Shown here one piece after another: positions 16,896 to 30,316 of a stretch of DNA of 64,000 nucleotides. The position numbers and the translations under genes are program-made. The notes under the pieces are model-generated. The model had not been told where the DNA came from. It saw nothing but the letters and a program-made list of their open reading frames with translations, and ran no database searches. The stretch comes from Streptomyces mobaraensis NBRC 13819 = DSM 40847 (GTDB taxonomy: Bacteria > Actinomycetota > Actinomycetes > Streptomycetales > Streptomycetaceae), in the NCBI RefSeq assembly GCF_017916255.1, contig NZ_CP072827.1, positions 3,745,501-3,809,500 on the forward strand, in the 5' to 3' direction. Positions within the stretch are counted from its first letter, which is position 1, and every line of letters starts with the position of its first letter.

Positions 16896-18191
16896 TCACG
16901 GCTCCGGCCCTTCCGGCCCGCCGGCGATCAGCCAGGTGAAACAAGGGTGGGGGGACCTCCTCGACACCCTCAGCCGACCGCCCTCGGCCTCCACCAGGGA
17001 ACGGGCGAGCGCGAGCCCGATTCCATGCCCGCCGCCGTCATCCCGCCGCCGGGCGAAGACGTCCTCGTCATCAGGCAGGCCGGGGCCCTCGTCCTCCACA
17101 TCCACAGCCACCACTCCGGCGGCGTCCCTGGCCCGTACCGTCACCACGCCCCGGCCATGGACGGCGGCGTTGGACAGCAGGACATCCAGCACCTGCCGGG
17201 CCGCGCGCGGTGAGCCGACCGCCTCGGGCAGCCCCTCCTCGACGACGACCCGCAGGGGCCGTCCGGCTGCCGCCAGTTCGCCGTGCCAGCGCCGCTCGGC
17301 ATCGGCGAGCAGCGCGTTCAGATGCAGCGGCGCCCGCTCCGGCACGTCCCGGGCCAAGGACAGCAGATCGCCCAGTGTGGCCTCCATGGCGGCGAGCGAG
17401 TCCAGGGCGGTGCGCGTCGCGTCGCGCGGCCCGGGCGCGCCGGTGGCCGGCGCGCTCTCCAGCTCCAGGCGCGCCCGGGTCAGTGCGGTGCGCAGCTGAT
17501 GGGAGGCGTCCGCGCTGAAGGCCCGCTCCCGCCCCAGGAGCCGCTCGACGCGTTCGGCAGCGCGGTTGAGGGCGGCGGCCACCTCGTCGGCCTCCGGCAG
17601 ACCGCAGGCGGCGGCCCGTGCCGCCAGGTCTCCGCTCTCCAGCCGCCGGGCCGTCGCGGCGAGCGCCTCCAGCGGCCGCGCGAGGCGGCGGCTGGACCGC
17701 ACGGACAGCGCCACCCCCACGCCGACCGCGACCGCCGCCAGTCCCGCCATGCCCGCCCAGGTCAGCGCCGCTCGCCGCAACGGCCCGCGGGCCGGCGACC
17801 CGGCCCGCACCACCGCCCGGACCCGCTCCCCGGCCCCCACAGGGACCGCCGTCACCAACCAGTCGCCCAGCTCCCCTGACGAAGTCCTGCCGGTCAGGGC
17901 GTCCCGCACGGGACCGTCGCCCCGCACCGGCCCGGAACCGGTGACGAGATGCGCCCTGTCGTCGTACACGGCGACCCGGGTGCCGGGCTCGGCGCGGGGC
18001 ACCTCCATCGGGTCCCGTGTGTCGTGCACATTCGCCGGCACGTCCACCGTCGTCCGTTCGGCGAGTTCCTGCAGCACACGGACCTCCTCCTGCCGGTACA
18101 GCCGGAACACCGCCACGGCCAGCGGAACGGCGAACAGCATCACCGCGCACACCACGGCGACAGTGATCGCCCGGAGGACACGGTGCCGCAC
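16896..18191 (-). CDS. Two-component sensor histidine kinase
   Basis: This 431-residue membrane kinase has spans near residues 8-28 and 140-165, a short extracytoplasmic region, and a HAMP segment rich in Leu/Ala/Glu. The H-box is SADASHQLRTALTRARLELE with His at about residue 242, followed by a GHKL ATPase (SNAAVHG, DEGPGLPDD, GHGIGLALAR). The Pro that normally follows RT in the H-box is Ala here. It ends 15 bp from the convergent ABC permease gene, so the two operons are likely linked in function. The start is GTG 18191, 2 bp after its regulator gene. Confidence 0.88.
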   Translation of the reverse strand: MRHRVLRAITVAVVCAVMLFAVPLAVAVFRLYRQEEVRVLQELAERTTVDVPANVHDTRDPMEVPRAEPGTRVAVYDDRAHLVTGSGPVRGDGPVRDALTGRTSSGELGDWLVTAVPVGAGERVRAVVRAGSPARGPLRRAALTWAGMAGLAAVAVGVGVALSVRSSRRLARPLEALAATARRLESGDLAARAAACGLPEADEVAAALNRAAERVERLLGRERAFSADASHQLRTALTRARLELESAPATGAPGPRDATRTALDSLAAMEATLGDLLSLARDVPERAPLHLNALLADAERRWHGELAAAGRPLRVVVEEGLPEAVGSPRAARQVLDVLLSNAAVHGRGVVTVRARDAAGVVAVDVEDEGPGLPDDEDVFARRRDDGGGHGIGLALARSLVEAEGGRLRVSRRSPHPCFTWLIAGGPEGPEP

Positions 18192-18193
18192 GG

Positions 18194-18883
18194 TCAGTGC
18201 CCCGGCGGCGGTTCGAGCCGGTATCCGAAGTGCCGCAGCGTCGTGATCCGCACCCTCTCACCGAGCTTGCGGCGCAACGCGGCCACGTGGACGTCCAAGG
18301 TCTTGGTGGCGCCGAACCAGTTCTCGTCCCACACATCACTCATCAGATCTTCCCGGCTGACCGCCTGCCCGACGGAGGCGGCCAGCCGGGCGAGGAGGTC
18401 GAACTCCTTCGGCCGCAGCTCCACCTCCCCCACCGGGGTGAGACAGCGCCGGGCGGCGAGATCGATCAGCAGGGCACCGTGGCGGATCCGTACGGCGTCG
18501 CCCGCACCGCGACCGCCGGGTGAGGCGCGCCGCAGATGGGCCGCGATCCGTGCCTGGAGCTCGGCGAGCCGGAACGGCTTCGTCAGATAGTCGTCCGCAC
18601 CCGACTCCAGGGCCTCGACGACGTCCATCTCCCCGGTCCGGGCCGTCAGCACCACCAGCACCGCACCGGGAAGCCGCTCCCGCAGGCGACGGCACAGCTC
18701 GAACCCGTCGACGTCCGGCAGCCCCAGGTCCAGCAGCACCAGTTCGGCGGGCTCCCGGGCGGCCCGGGCGAGCGCGGCCGCACCGTCGGGACACCACTCG
18801 CTCTCGTACCCCTGGGCGCGCAGCATCGCGGTGAGCCTGTCCCCGATGGTGTCGTCGTCCTCGACGATCACGACGCGTGCCAT
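18194..18883 (-). CDS. OmpR/PhoB-family response regulator
   Basis: This 229-residue regulator has a receiver domain with the acidic pocket at residues 8-11, phospho-acceptor Asp52 (LLDLGLPDVDG) and conserved Lys in LTKPF. The C-terminal winged helix has RPKEFDLLARLA and ends in TLRHFGYRLE. It precedes its kinase by 2 bp. Likely targets are its own operon and the facing lipoprotein/ABC genes. No binding site could be picked out with confidence. Confidence 0.92.
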   Translation of the reverse strand: MARVVIVEDDDTIGDRLTAMLRAQGYESEWCPDGAAALARAAREPAELVLLDLGLPDVDGFELCRRLRERLPGAVLVVLTARTGEMDVVEALESGADDYLTKPFRLAELQARIAAHLRRASPGGRGAGDAVRIRHGALLIDLAARRCLTPVGEVELRPKEFDLLARLAASVGQAVSREDLMSDVWDENWFGATKTLDVHVAALRRKLGERVRITTLRHFGYRLEPPPGH

Positions 18884-19110
18884 GTCTTCACGCTAACGGC
18901 AGGGCACACGTACGACCTGTCACGCCGGCCGGCCGGACAGCCGCGCCTTCGGACGTCGTACCAGTGGCTCGCCGCGCCCGTTTGCCGGGGACACGGCTCG
19001 TCTCCGGCCACGCATCCACGCCGCCGGATACCAGGGGATCCATCTCCGAGCTCCCCCACACACTTTGCACGGCCGTCCGTGCTGACACGTCAACACGGAA
19101 AACCGGGACA

Positions 19111-19149
19111 AAAAGACCCCTCTGACCGCGTTTTCGCAGGTCAGAGGGG
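19111..19149 (-). terminator. Rho-independent terminator after tRNA-Ala
   Basis: Arms CCCCTCTGACC and GGTCAGAGGGG pair exactly over 11 bp around an 11-nt loop. On the minus strand the stem is followed by TCTTTTTG. It lies 10 bp past the tRNA 3' end. The plus strand lacks a good T run, so it serves the tRNA. Confidence 0.85.
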
Positions 19150-19159
19150 TGCAAGAGAG

Positions 19160-19232
19160 TGGAGCCTAGGGGAGTCGAACCCCTGACATCTGCCATGCAA
19201 AGACAGCGCTCTACCAACTGAGCTAAGGCCCC
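19160..19232 (-). tRNA. tRNA-Ala (anticodon UGC)
   Basis: The 73-nt cloverleaf has acceptor arm GGGGCCT paired with AGGCTCC (one G-T) and discriminator A. The D arm is in TAGCTCAGTTGGTAGAGC and the anticodon loop is CTTTGCATG, giving UGC. The T arm is GGGGTTCGACTCCCC. The 3' CCA is not encoded, so it relies on the CCA-adding enzyme, whose likely gene is at 51323-52792. A strong terminator follows. Confidence 0.97.
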
Positions 19233-19349
19233 TCGGAGCACCAGGGTACCCGGTGCCGGGAGCGGGGCCGACCAGGTATCGCCGCGACCCACCACTCTCC
19301 GTAGGATGCACCGCAAGATTCGCGGCAGCGAAGCGAAGGGGAGAGCGAG

Positions 19350-19895
19350 ATGGACGCAGCACAGCAGGAAGCCACCGCCCGCGCACGTGAGCTGCAGCGG
19401 AGCTGGTACGGGGAGCCGCTGGGGGCGCTCTTCCGCCGGCTGATCGACGATCTCGGTCTCAACCAGGCGCGGCTCGCCTCCGTCCTGGGCCTTTCGGCCC
19501 CCATGCTCTCGCAGTTGATGAGCGGTCAGCGGGCGAAGATCGGCAACCCGGCGGTGGTGCAGCGCGTCCAGGCCCTCCAGGAGCTCTCCCACCAGGTGGC
19601 CGACGGCAGCGTGAGCGCCGCGGAGGCCGCGGAGCGGATGGAGGAGGTCAAGCGGAGTTCCGGCGGGTCGGTCCTCAACTCCACGCAGACCACCGCCAGC
19701 AGCGGCGCCCCGACCGTCAAGCGGGTGGTGCGCGAGATCCAGTCGCTGCTGCGGTCGGTGGCCGCCGCCGGCGACATCATCGAGGCGGCCGGCACGCTCG
19801 CCCCCACCCACCCCGAACTGGCCGAGTTCCTGCGCGTCTACGGCGCCGGCCGGACCGCCGAGGCGGTCGCCCACTACGAGGCCCACCAGAGCTGA
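19350..19895 (+). CDS. HTH (Cro/CI-type) DNA-binding protein
   Basis: This 181-residue protein has a helix-turn-helix in residues about 25-65: NQARLASVLGLSAPMLSQLMSGQRAKIG, cited here as the visible XRE-like core. The C-terminal half is helical with a Ser/Thr-rich linker. A gene of this type next to a kinase gene and the tRNA-Ala gene is usual near the Streptomyces origin. ATG 19350 has GGGGAGAGCGAG just upstream. It ends 9 bp before the broken kinase, so the pair was probably co-transcribed. Confidence 0.8.
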   Translation: MDAAQQEATARARELQRSWYGEPLGALFRRLIDDLGLNQARLASVLGLSAPMLSQLMSGQRAKIGNPAVVQRVQALQELSHQVADGSVSAAEAAERMEEVKRSSGGSVLNSTQTTASSGAPTVKRVVREIQSLLRSVAAAGDIIEAAGTLAPTHPELAEFLRVYGAGRTAEAVAHYEAHQS

Positions 19896-19904
19896 CCCGC
19901 CGCG

Positions 19905-21074
19905 ATGGGGGAGGTTCTCGCCGGGCGCTACGAGCTGGTGGACCCCATCGGACGCGGTGGGGTGGGGGAGGTCTGGCGGGTCTGGGACCGGGTGCGGGGG
20001 CGGTACGCGGCGGCGAAGGTGCTCAAGCAGAGCCACGCCCACACCCTGCTGCTGCGCTTCGTCCGGGAGCAGGCGCTGCGCATCGACCATCCGCACGTGC
20101 TGGCCCCGATCAGCTGGGGCGCGGACGACGACCGGGTGCTGTTCACCATGGACGTGGTGCGCGGCGGCTCGGTCGCCCATCTCATCGGCGACTAAGGGCC
20201 GTTGCCCGCGCGATTCTGCTGCGCGCTGCTGGACCAGTTGCTGGACGCGCTCACCGCGGTGCACGCGGAAGGCGTGGTGCACCGGGACATCAAACCCGCG
20301 AACCTGCTTTTGGAGGCGACCGGGACCGGGCCCCCGCATTTACGCCTCTCGGATTTCGGCTGTGCGATGCGGAAGGGCGAACCGCGGCTCACCGAGACCA
20401 ACTATGTGATGGGTACGCCGGGTTACTTCGCGCCCGAGCAAATGGCGGGTGAGGAACCGGACTTCCCCGCCGACCTGTTCGCCGTCGGACTGGTCGCGCT
20501 GTATCTGCTGACCGGACGGAAACCGGACGCCGACGCCCTCGTCGACCGGTTCCTCTCGGAGGGGCTGTCCTCCGTGCCGCCGGCCCCGGACGAGGTCCCC
20601 GCGGCGCTGTGGGACGTCCTGGCCCGGCTGCTGGCCCCCGACCCGGTGCTGCGCTTCCGGAGCGCGGCGGAGGCCCGTACGGCGCTGGCCGCCGCCGTAC
20701 CGCTGCTTCCCCCGCCGGCCGCCGGGGAGGAGCCGGTCGAGGTCTTCGACCAGGTCGGCCCGCTGCCGCCGGGCTTCGGCCCCGAGGGTCCCGAACGCCC
20801 CGTACGACCCGCCGGCCACGAACGCCCCGTCGGCCCCGCGCCCGTCGTCCCGTACGGCCCTCTGGGCGCCCCGCCGCGGCCCGTACCGCCCCCGATGCCT
20901 CCCACGCCCCCGCAGCCCTCGGCGCTGCCCTACGCGGCGCTCCCGACCGGCCCGGGACACCGCCCGCCGCGCTCTTGGCGGCCACGGCCACCGTCCCGCT
21001 CCACGGCCGTCGCGGTGCTGGTGCTGGCGCTGTTGTGCCTCGCGGTGGGAGTGTGGGCCCTCTCCGCCGCCTGA
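19905..21074 (+). pseudogene. Serine/threonine protein kinase gene interrupted by an in-frame TAA
   Basis: One reading frame encodes a full Hanks-type kinase but is broken by TAA at 20193-20195 after residue 96. Before the stop are the glycine-rich loop GRGGVGEVW and the AAKVL lysine. After it, in the same frame, are VHRDIKPANLL with the catalytic Asp, LSDFG, a MGTPGYFAPEQ activation segment, a Pro-rich tail and a C-terminal membrane span. No base is gained or lost, so a single substitution explains it. A Tyr codon (TAC) to TAA is the likely change. The 3' part could restart at a downstream codon but would lack the N-lobe. A sequencing error must be ruled out. Confidence 0.8.
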
Positions 21075-21155
21075 GCCACGCACTTCGCGACTGCAATCAT
21101 TTTATTCGCACTAGCGAATCAAGCGTCCCGGAGAAAAACACCGGAGCGAAAACAA

Positions 21156-21189
21156 CGGAGCCCCGGCCGTCGTACCGGCCGGGGCTCCG
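21156..21189 (-). terminator. Terminator after the DLW-39 gene
   Basis: Arms CGGAGCCCCGGCC and GGCCGGGGCTCCG pair exactly over 13 bp around an 8-nt loop. On the minus strand they are followed by TTGTTTTC. The stem lies 17 bp past the DLW-39 stop codon. It also lies 80 bp after the kinase stop on the plus strand and may act on both. Confidence 0.8.
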
Positions 21190-21205
21190 CGTAGAACTCG
21201 TCGTC

Positions 21206-21340
21206 TCACACACCCGAACCTGCGGGCACGGAGTCGGTCGCCTCCGTCCACAGATCCTGCTCGGCGCGATCCGCCTGGATCTGGCGGTACACGAGGAGCC
21301 CGCCGATGGCGGCCAGTGCGACCAGGAGCAGCTTCTTCAC
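21206..21340 (-). CDS. DLW-39 family small protein
   Basis: This 44-residue peptide has a basic start (KK), one membrane span (LLLVALAAIGGLLVY, residues 4-18) and a short acidic tail containing the family-naming DLW triplet (AEQDLWTEATD). Such peptides sit between the tRNA genes next to gyrA in Streptomyces. GTG 21340 is chosen because GAGG lies 8 nt upstream. The frame extends further but without a ribosome site. Function is unknown; a membrane-anchored micropeptide is all that can be seen. Confidence 0.82.
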   Translation of the reverse strand: MKKLLLVALAAIGGLLVYRQIQADRAEQDLWTEATDSVPAGSGV

Positions 21341-21524
21341 CGCGCGACCTCGTCTTTCCTTGACGTAAGGGGACTCTGGTGGCCGATGATACACACCGGC
21401 CGATACCGATCGGTGACCTGTATCGGACCTTTGTCGTACCGTCTCCGGCGCCCACGGACGACTTGTCCGGAAAAGCCGATCGGCCCGGCCGGAGATTTCT
21501 CTCCGTCCGGGCCGATCGGGCCGG
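21341..21524. other. Gap between DLW-39 and tRNA-Ile
   Basis: The 184-bp stretch holds the DLW-39 promoter region and the tRNA-Ile terminator at 21477-21518. No gene is visible in it. Confidence 0.6.
21477..21518 (-). terminator. Terminator after tRNA-Ile
   Basis: Arms CGATCGGCCCGG and CCGGGCCGATCG pair exactly over 12 bp around an 18-nt loop. On the minus strand the stem is followed by GCTTTTCC. It lies 7 bp past the tRNA 3' end. Confidence 0.75.
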
Positions 21525-21598
21525 TGGGGCTAACAGGACTTGAACCTGTGGCCTCTTCCTTATCAGGGAAGCGCTCTAACCGTCTGAGCTATAGCCCC
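21525..21598 (-). tRNA. tRNA-Ile (anticodon GAU)
   Basis: The 74-nt cloverleaf has acceptor GGGGCTA paired with TAGCCCC and discriminator A. The anticodon loop is CCTGATAAG, giving GAU, and the T arm is CAGGTTCAAGTCCTG. The 3' CCA is not encoded: the sequence reads ACCG. Position next to DUF3566-gyrA is typical for Streptomyces. Confidence 0.97.
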
Positions 21599-21682
21599 GC
21601 GCTGCACCGAAAGATTAGCGCACTTGGGGCCCAGTCCCAAAATCGCCCGCCCTCCCCACCCCGGCGGACCGTTCCGCGAGGG

Positions 21683-22423
21683 CTATTCGTCCTCGGCGAG
21701 GGTGAGCTCGACACCGCCCACGAAGGACGCCGAGAGGTTGTAGACGAAGGCGATGAGGGTCGCCAGGGCGGTCGCCAGGACCACCTCGATGACCGCGATC
21801 ACCACGGTGAACATCAGGACGCGCGGCAGCGACAGGAACGACTGGAGGTCGAACCCGCCGCCCTCCCCCGAGGTGGCGTCGCTGATGGTGCCGCCGACGG
21901 CGGAGAAGACGCCCATGGCGTCCAGCACCAGCCACAGCACCGTGACCGCCACGATCGTGCAGACGGCCAGGGCGAGCGACAGCAGGAAGCTCACCTTCAT
22001 CACCGACCACGGGTCGGCCTTGGCCACCCGCAGCCGTGCGGAGCGGGTGCGCGGTGCCGCGGCGGCGGCCGGCGCCTGGGCGGGCACCTGCCGGGACGCG
22101 GACGGGGCGGCGGCCCCCGCGGACTTGCTCATGCTCTTGGTGCCCCCCTTGGCGGCGCCCCCGGCGCCCTTGCCGGCCTTGGACGCGGTGCGGTCGGCCG
22201 GCGGCTCGTAGGCCTTCGGCGGGTGGTACGGCTTCGGGCCCTTGGTCTCCGTCATGGAGTCCCCCCTGTTCGCGGCGGTGGTGTCGCTCCCACCCGGGGA
22301 GTCTGCCCCGTCCGCGTCGGCGCCACGGGCACCGTCCTTGCCGACCGCGGTGCTCGACGAAGCACCGGCACCGCGTCGCTTGGCGTCCGCACCGCTTGCC
22401 GCGGTGCCCGTGGCTCGACTCAC
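21683..22423 (-). CDS. DUF3566 domain-containing membrane protein
   Basis: This 246-residue protein has a disordered N-terminal half rich in Ala, Gly, Ser, Lys and Pro (residues 1-130), then a compact DUF3566 domain. The domain has two spans: about residues 145-170 (FLLSLALAVCTIVAVTVLWLVL) and 200-225 (VLMFTVVIAVIEVVLATALAT). A short acidic tail ends in AEDE. The family is found right after gyrA in actinobacteria and its function is not known. It starts 3 bp after the gyrA stop, so it belongs to the gyrB-gyrA transcript. An internal ATG at residue 56 (MTETKGPKP) is an alternative start. Confidence 0.85.
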   Translation of the reverse strand: MSRATGTAASGADAKRRGAGASSSTAVGKDGARGADADGADSPGGSDTTAANRGDSMTETKGPKPYHPPKAYEPPADRTASKAGKGAGGAAKGGTKSMSKSAGAAAPSASRQVPAQAPAAAAAPRTRSARLRVAKADPWSVMKVSFLLSLALAVCTIVAVTVLWLVLDAMGVFSAVGGTISDATSGEGGGFDLQSFLSLPRVLMFTVVIAVIEVVLATALATLIAFVYNLSASFVGGVELTLAEDE

Positions 22424-22426
22424 GAC

Positions 22427-25060
<2,634 letters not shown>

Positions 25061-25106
25061 TGGTGTTCAAAGTCCTTTCGAGCCGCGGCTGTTCGTGCAG
25101 GCCGAC

Positions 25107-27509
<2,403 letters not shown>

Positions 27510-28040
27510 TCACCCGTAGGTGTCGCCCGGTCCCGTGCTCCCCGGCGCGCGCAGCGCTCCGTACCGGCGCGACGGTCCGCCCGGACCCAGCACCTTGATC
27601 ATCCGGACGGTGCCCTGGCCCAGGTCGTCGTTGAGCCGGGCCACCAGCGTCGGGGCCAGCAGCCGGAGCTGGGTCGCCCACGTGGTCGAGTCGCATCGCA
27701 CGGTCAGCACCCGGGCGTCCTCGTCGTACCCCTGAGGCTCGCAGTGCAGCGCCACGTTCTCGCCGACGATCTGCGGCCAGCGGCCGGTCACCCCGCCGAC
27801 CGCCGCGGGCGTCTCCCAGCCGCGCTCGGTGATCAGGCGGTTGATGGCCGCGCCCAGCGGCAGCGGGTCGCGGCCGTCGGCGCGCGCGCCGGAGCGCAGG
27901 CCGCCGCGGCGCGCCTGCTTCTTCTGCTGCACGGCCGCGCCCCGCGCCCGCGCCTGCTCCTTGGCCGCGCGCAGCGCGACCCGCGCCAGGTCCACGCCGG
28001 ACGGTTCCGGCACCCTGCGCGTCGAGGACTGCTCGGTCAT
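27510..28040 (-). CDS. dciA: DUF721/DciA-like replication protein
   Basis: This 176-residue protein has a helical basic N-terminus and the DUF721 domain in about residues 65-155. The landmarks are [19 protein letters not shown] and a [17 protein letters not shown] segment (cited in parts). DciA is the ancestral loader of the DnaB helicase in bacteria lacking DnaC/DnaI. The position between recF and gyrB is the usual actinobacterial one. The start overlaps the recF stop by 4 bp, so expression is coupled. The gene was long annotated as a hypothetical protein. Confidence 0.85.
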   Translation of the reverse strand: MTEQSSTRRVPEPSGVDLARVALRAAKEQARARGAAVQQKKQARRGGLRSGARADGRDPLPLGAAINRLITERGWETPAAVGGVTGRWPQIVGENVALHCEPQGYDEDARVLTVRCDSTTWATQLRLLAPTLVARLNDDLGQGTVRMIKVLGPGGPSRRYGALRAPGSTGPGDTYG

Positions 28041-29170
28041 ACCCGCTCGACCGTCCCCTCGGACACCGCGTACCGCGCGCCCGTCAGGACGTCCGGGACG
28101 TCGTCGTCCACCGCGGCCGTCACCAGCACCTGCTCGCCGCCGGCGACCAGCTCCGCCAGCCGCTCCCGGCGGCGGGCGTCCAGCTCGGCGAAGACGTCGT
28201 CGAGGACGAGCACCGGCTCGTTGCCCTCCGCCCTGAGCAGCTCGTACGAGGCCAGCCGCAGCGCCAGCGCGTACGACCAGGACTCGCCGTGGCTCGCGTA
28301 CCCCTTGGCGGGCAGCCGTCCCAGCCGCAGCACGAGGTCGTCGCGGTGCGGCCCGACGAGCGTCACCCCGCGCTCCATCTCCTGCTTGCGCGCCTCGCCC
28401 AGCGCGGTCAGCAGCACCTCGTACAGCTCCTCGCGGGTGCGCGCGCCGTCCGGGCCGCCGACGCCGACCGGGCCGCGGTAGTCGAAGGCGACCGGGCCGC
28501 CGCCCGGCGCCAGCCGCTCGTACGCGGCGTCGGCAAGCGGCAGCAGTGCGGCGATCAGGTCCAGGCGGTGCGCCAGCAGTTCGGCGCCGGCGCGGGCCAG
28601 GTGCTGGTCCCAGATGTCCAGGGTGGAGACGTCCATCGACCGGCCGGCGTGCCGGCGGGCCAGCGCGGCGGTCTTCAGCAGGGTGTTGCGCTGCTTGAGC
28701 ACGCGCTCGTAGTCCGAGCGCACGCCCGCCATCCGCGGGGAGCGGGCGGTGACCAGCTCGTCGAGGAACCGGCGGCGCTCGCCGGGGTCGCCCTTGACCA
28801 GGGCCAGGTCCTCGGGGGCGAACAGCACCGTGCGCACGATGCCGAGCACGTCCCGGGGTCTGACCTGGGACGAGCGGTTGATCCTGGCCCGGTTGGCCTT
28901 CCCCGGGTTGAGCTCCAGCTCGATCAGCTGCTGCCGCTCGCCCTGGACGACGGCGGCGCGGATGAACGCCCGGTCCGCGCCGAGGCGGACCAGCGGGGCG
29001 TCGGAGGAGACCCGGTGGCTGCCGAGGGTCGCCAGATAGCCGACCGCCTCGACGAGATTGGTCTTGCCCTGGCCGTTGGGCCCCACGAAAGCCGTGACGC
29101 CCGGGTCGAGCGGGACCTCGACCCGGGCGTACGAGCGGAAGTCGGCGAGCGAGAGATGCGAAACGTGCAT
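28037..29170 (-). CDS. recF: DNA replication and repair protein RecF
   Basis: This 377-residue SMC-like ATPase loads RecA at single-strand gaps. Walker A is GPNGQGKTN near residue 30. The signature helix region is near residue 280, and Walker B with the D-loop is [12 protein letters not shown] near residue 325. The start [14 protein letters not shown] is the family N-terminus. It lies between gnd and dciA on the leading minus-strand operon with dnaA and dnaN. Confidence 0.97.
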   Translation of the reverse strand: MHVSHLSLADFRSYARVEVPLDPGVTAFVGPNGQGKTNLVEAVGYLATLGSHRVSSDAPLVRLGADRAFIRAAVVQGERQQLIELELNPGKANRARINRSSQVRPRDVLGIVRTVLFAPEDLALVKGDPGERRRFLDELVTARSPRMAGVRSDYERVLKQRNTLLKTAALARRHAGRSMDVSTLDIWDQHLARAGAELLAHRLDLIAALLPLADAAYERLAPGGGPVAFDYRGPVGVGGPDGARTREELYEVLLTALGEARKQEMERGVTLVGPHRDDLVLRLGRLPAKGYASHGESWSYALALRLASYELLRAEGNEPVLVLDDVFAELDARRRERLAELVAGGEQVLVTAAVDDDVPDVLTGARYAVSEGTVERV

Positions 29171-29232
29171 GGGTGCGCGCCGAGCCTCCTGATTCGCGTG
29201 GTCTGTTACGCGTGGGGATTACGCGTCGGGTG

Positions 29233-30108
29233 TTACTTGCTCTCGACCGCGTGGCCGCCGAACTGGTTGCGCAGCGCGGCGATCATCTTCATCTGCGGCG
29301 AGTCGTCCTGGCGGGACGCGAAGCGGGCGAAGAGGGACGCGGTGATCGCCGGGAGCGGGACCGCGTTGTCGATGGCGGCCTCCACCGTCCAACGGCCCTC
29401 GCCCGAGTCGGACGCGTAGCCGCGCAGCTTGTCGAGGTGCTCGTCGTCGTCCAGGGCCTTGACGGCGAGGTCGAGCAGCCAGGAGCGGATGACCGTGCCC
29501 TCCTGCCAGGAGCGGAAGACCTCGCGCACGTCGGTGACGGAGTCGACCGCCTCCAGCAGCTCCCAGCCCTCGGCGAACGCCTGCATCATGGCGTACTCGA
29601 TGCCGTTGTGGACCATCTTGGCGAAGTGGCCGGCACCGACCTTGCCGGCGTGCACGGAGCCGAACTCGCCCTCGGGCTTCAGCGCGTCGAAGATCGGCTG
29701 CACCTTCGCGACGTTCTCGTCGTCGCCGCCGTACATCAGCGCGTAGCCGTTCTCCAGGCCCCAGACGCCGCCGGAGACACCGCAGTCCACGAAGCCGATG
29801 CCCTTGGCGGCCAGCTGCTCGGCGTGCTTCTCGTCGTCCGTCCAGCGGGAGTTGCCGCCGTCCACGACGACGTCGCCGGGCGACAGCAGCTCGCCGAGCT
29901 CGTCGATGGTGGACTGGGTCGCCGCGCCCGCGGGGACCATGACCCACACGACCCGGGGACCCTTCAGGGAATCCACAAGCTCCTGGAGGCTGTGGACGTC
30001 CGCGAGGTCCGCATTGCGGTCGTATCCGATGACGGTGTGGCCTGCGCGGCGGATGCGCTCGCGCATGTTGCCGCCCATCTTGCCGAGACCGACGAGACCG
30101 AGCTCCAT
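29233..30108 (-). CDS. gnd: 6-phosphogluconate dehydrogenase, short (GndA-like) form
   Basis: This 291-residue enzyme decarboxylates 6-phosphogluconate to ribulose 5-phosphate in the pentose phosphate path. The N-terminal Rossmann site is GLVGLGKMGGNM with dinucleotide specificity segment YDRN. The substrate motif DGGNSRWTDD is near residue 90. The active-site helix is GAGHFAKMVHNGIEYA, with Lys and Asn as expected. The length is that of the short, often NAD-linked type, not the 470-residue NADP form. ATG 30108 is chosen over the upstream open frame because the protein then begins MELGLVGLG. It sits between dnaN and recF, as in other Streptomyces. Confidence 0.95.
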   Translation of the reverse strand: MELGLVGLGKMGGNMRERIRRAGHTVIGYDRNADLADVHSLQELVDSLKGPRVVWVMVPAGAATQSTIDELGELLSPGDVVVDGGNSRWTDDEKHAEQLAAKGIGFVDCGVSGGVWGLENGYALMYGGDDENVAKVQPIFDALKPEGEFGSVHAGKVGAGHFAKMVHNGIEYAMMQAFAEGWELLEAVDSVTDVREVFRSWQEGTVIRSWLLDLAVKALDDDEHLDKLRGYASDSGEGRWTVEAAIDNAVPLPAITASLFARFASRQDDSPQMKMIAALRNQFGGHAVESK

Positions 30109-30316
30109 CAGTGATCCTCTATGCCGTAGTCGTAGCGGTTTACCCGGATCCGAGCCTACGCCCGGGGGTCCGTGCACACCTGTCGGGACCGAGCGCTCAA
30201 ACGGTGGGGCGGGTACCCGCCCGTGGTGCGTCCATGCGCTCGAACGAGGCGTCCCCCGGGCCGGCGGACCAGGGCGGTCTGCGCCGTGCGGGGGACGTCG
30301 GCCCGTCGGTGGCGCG

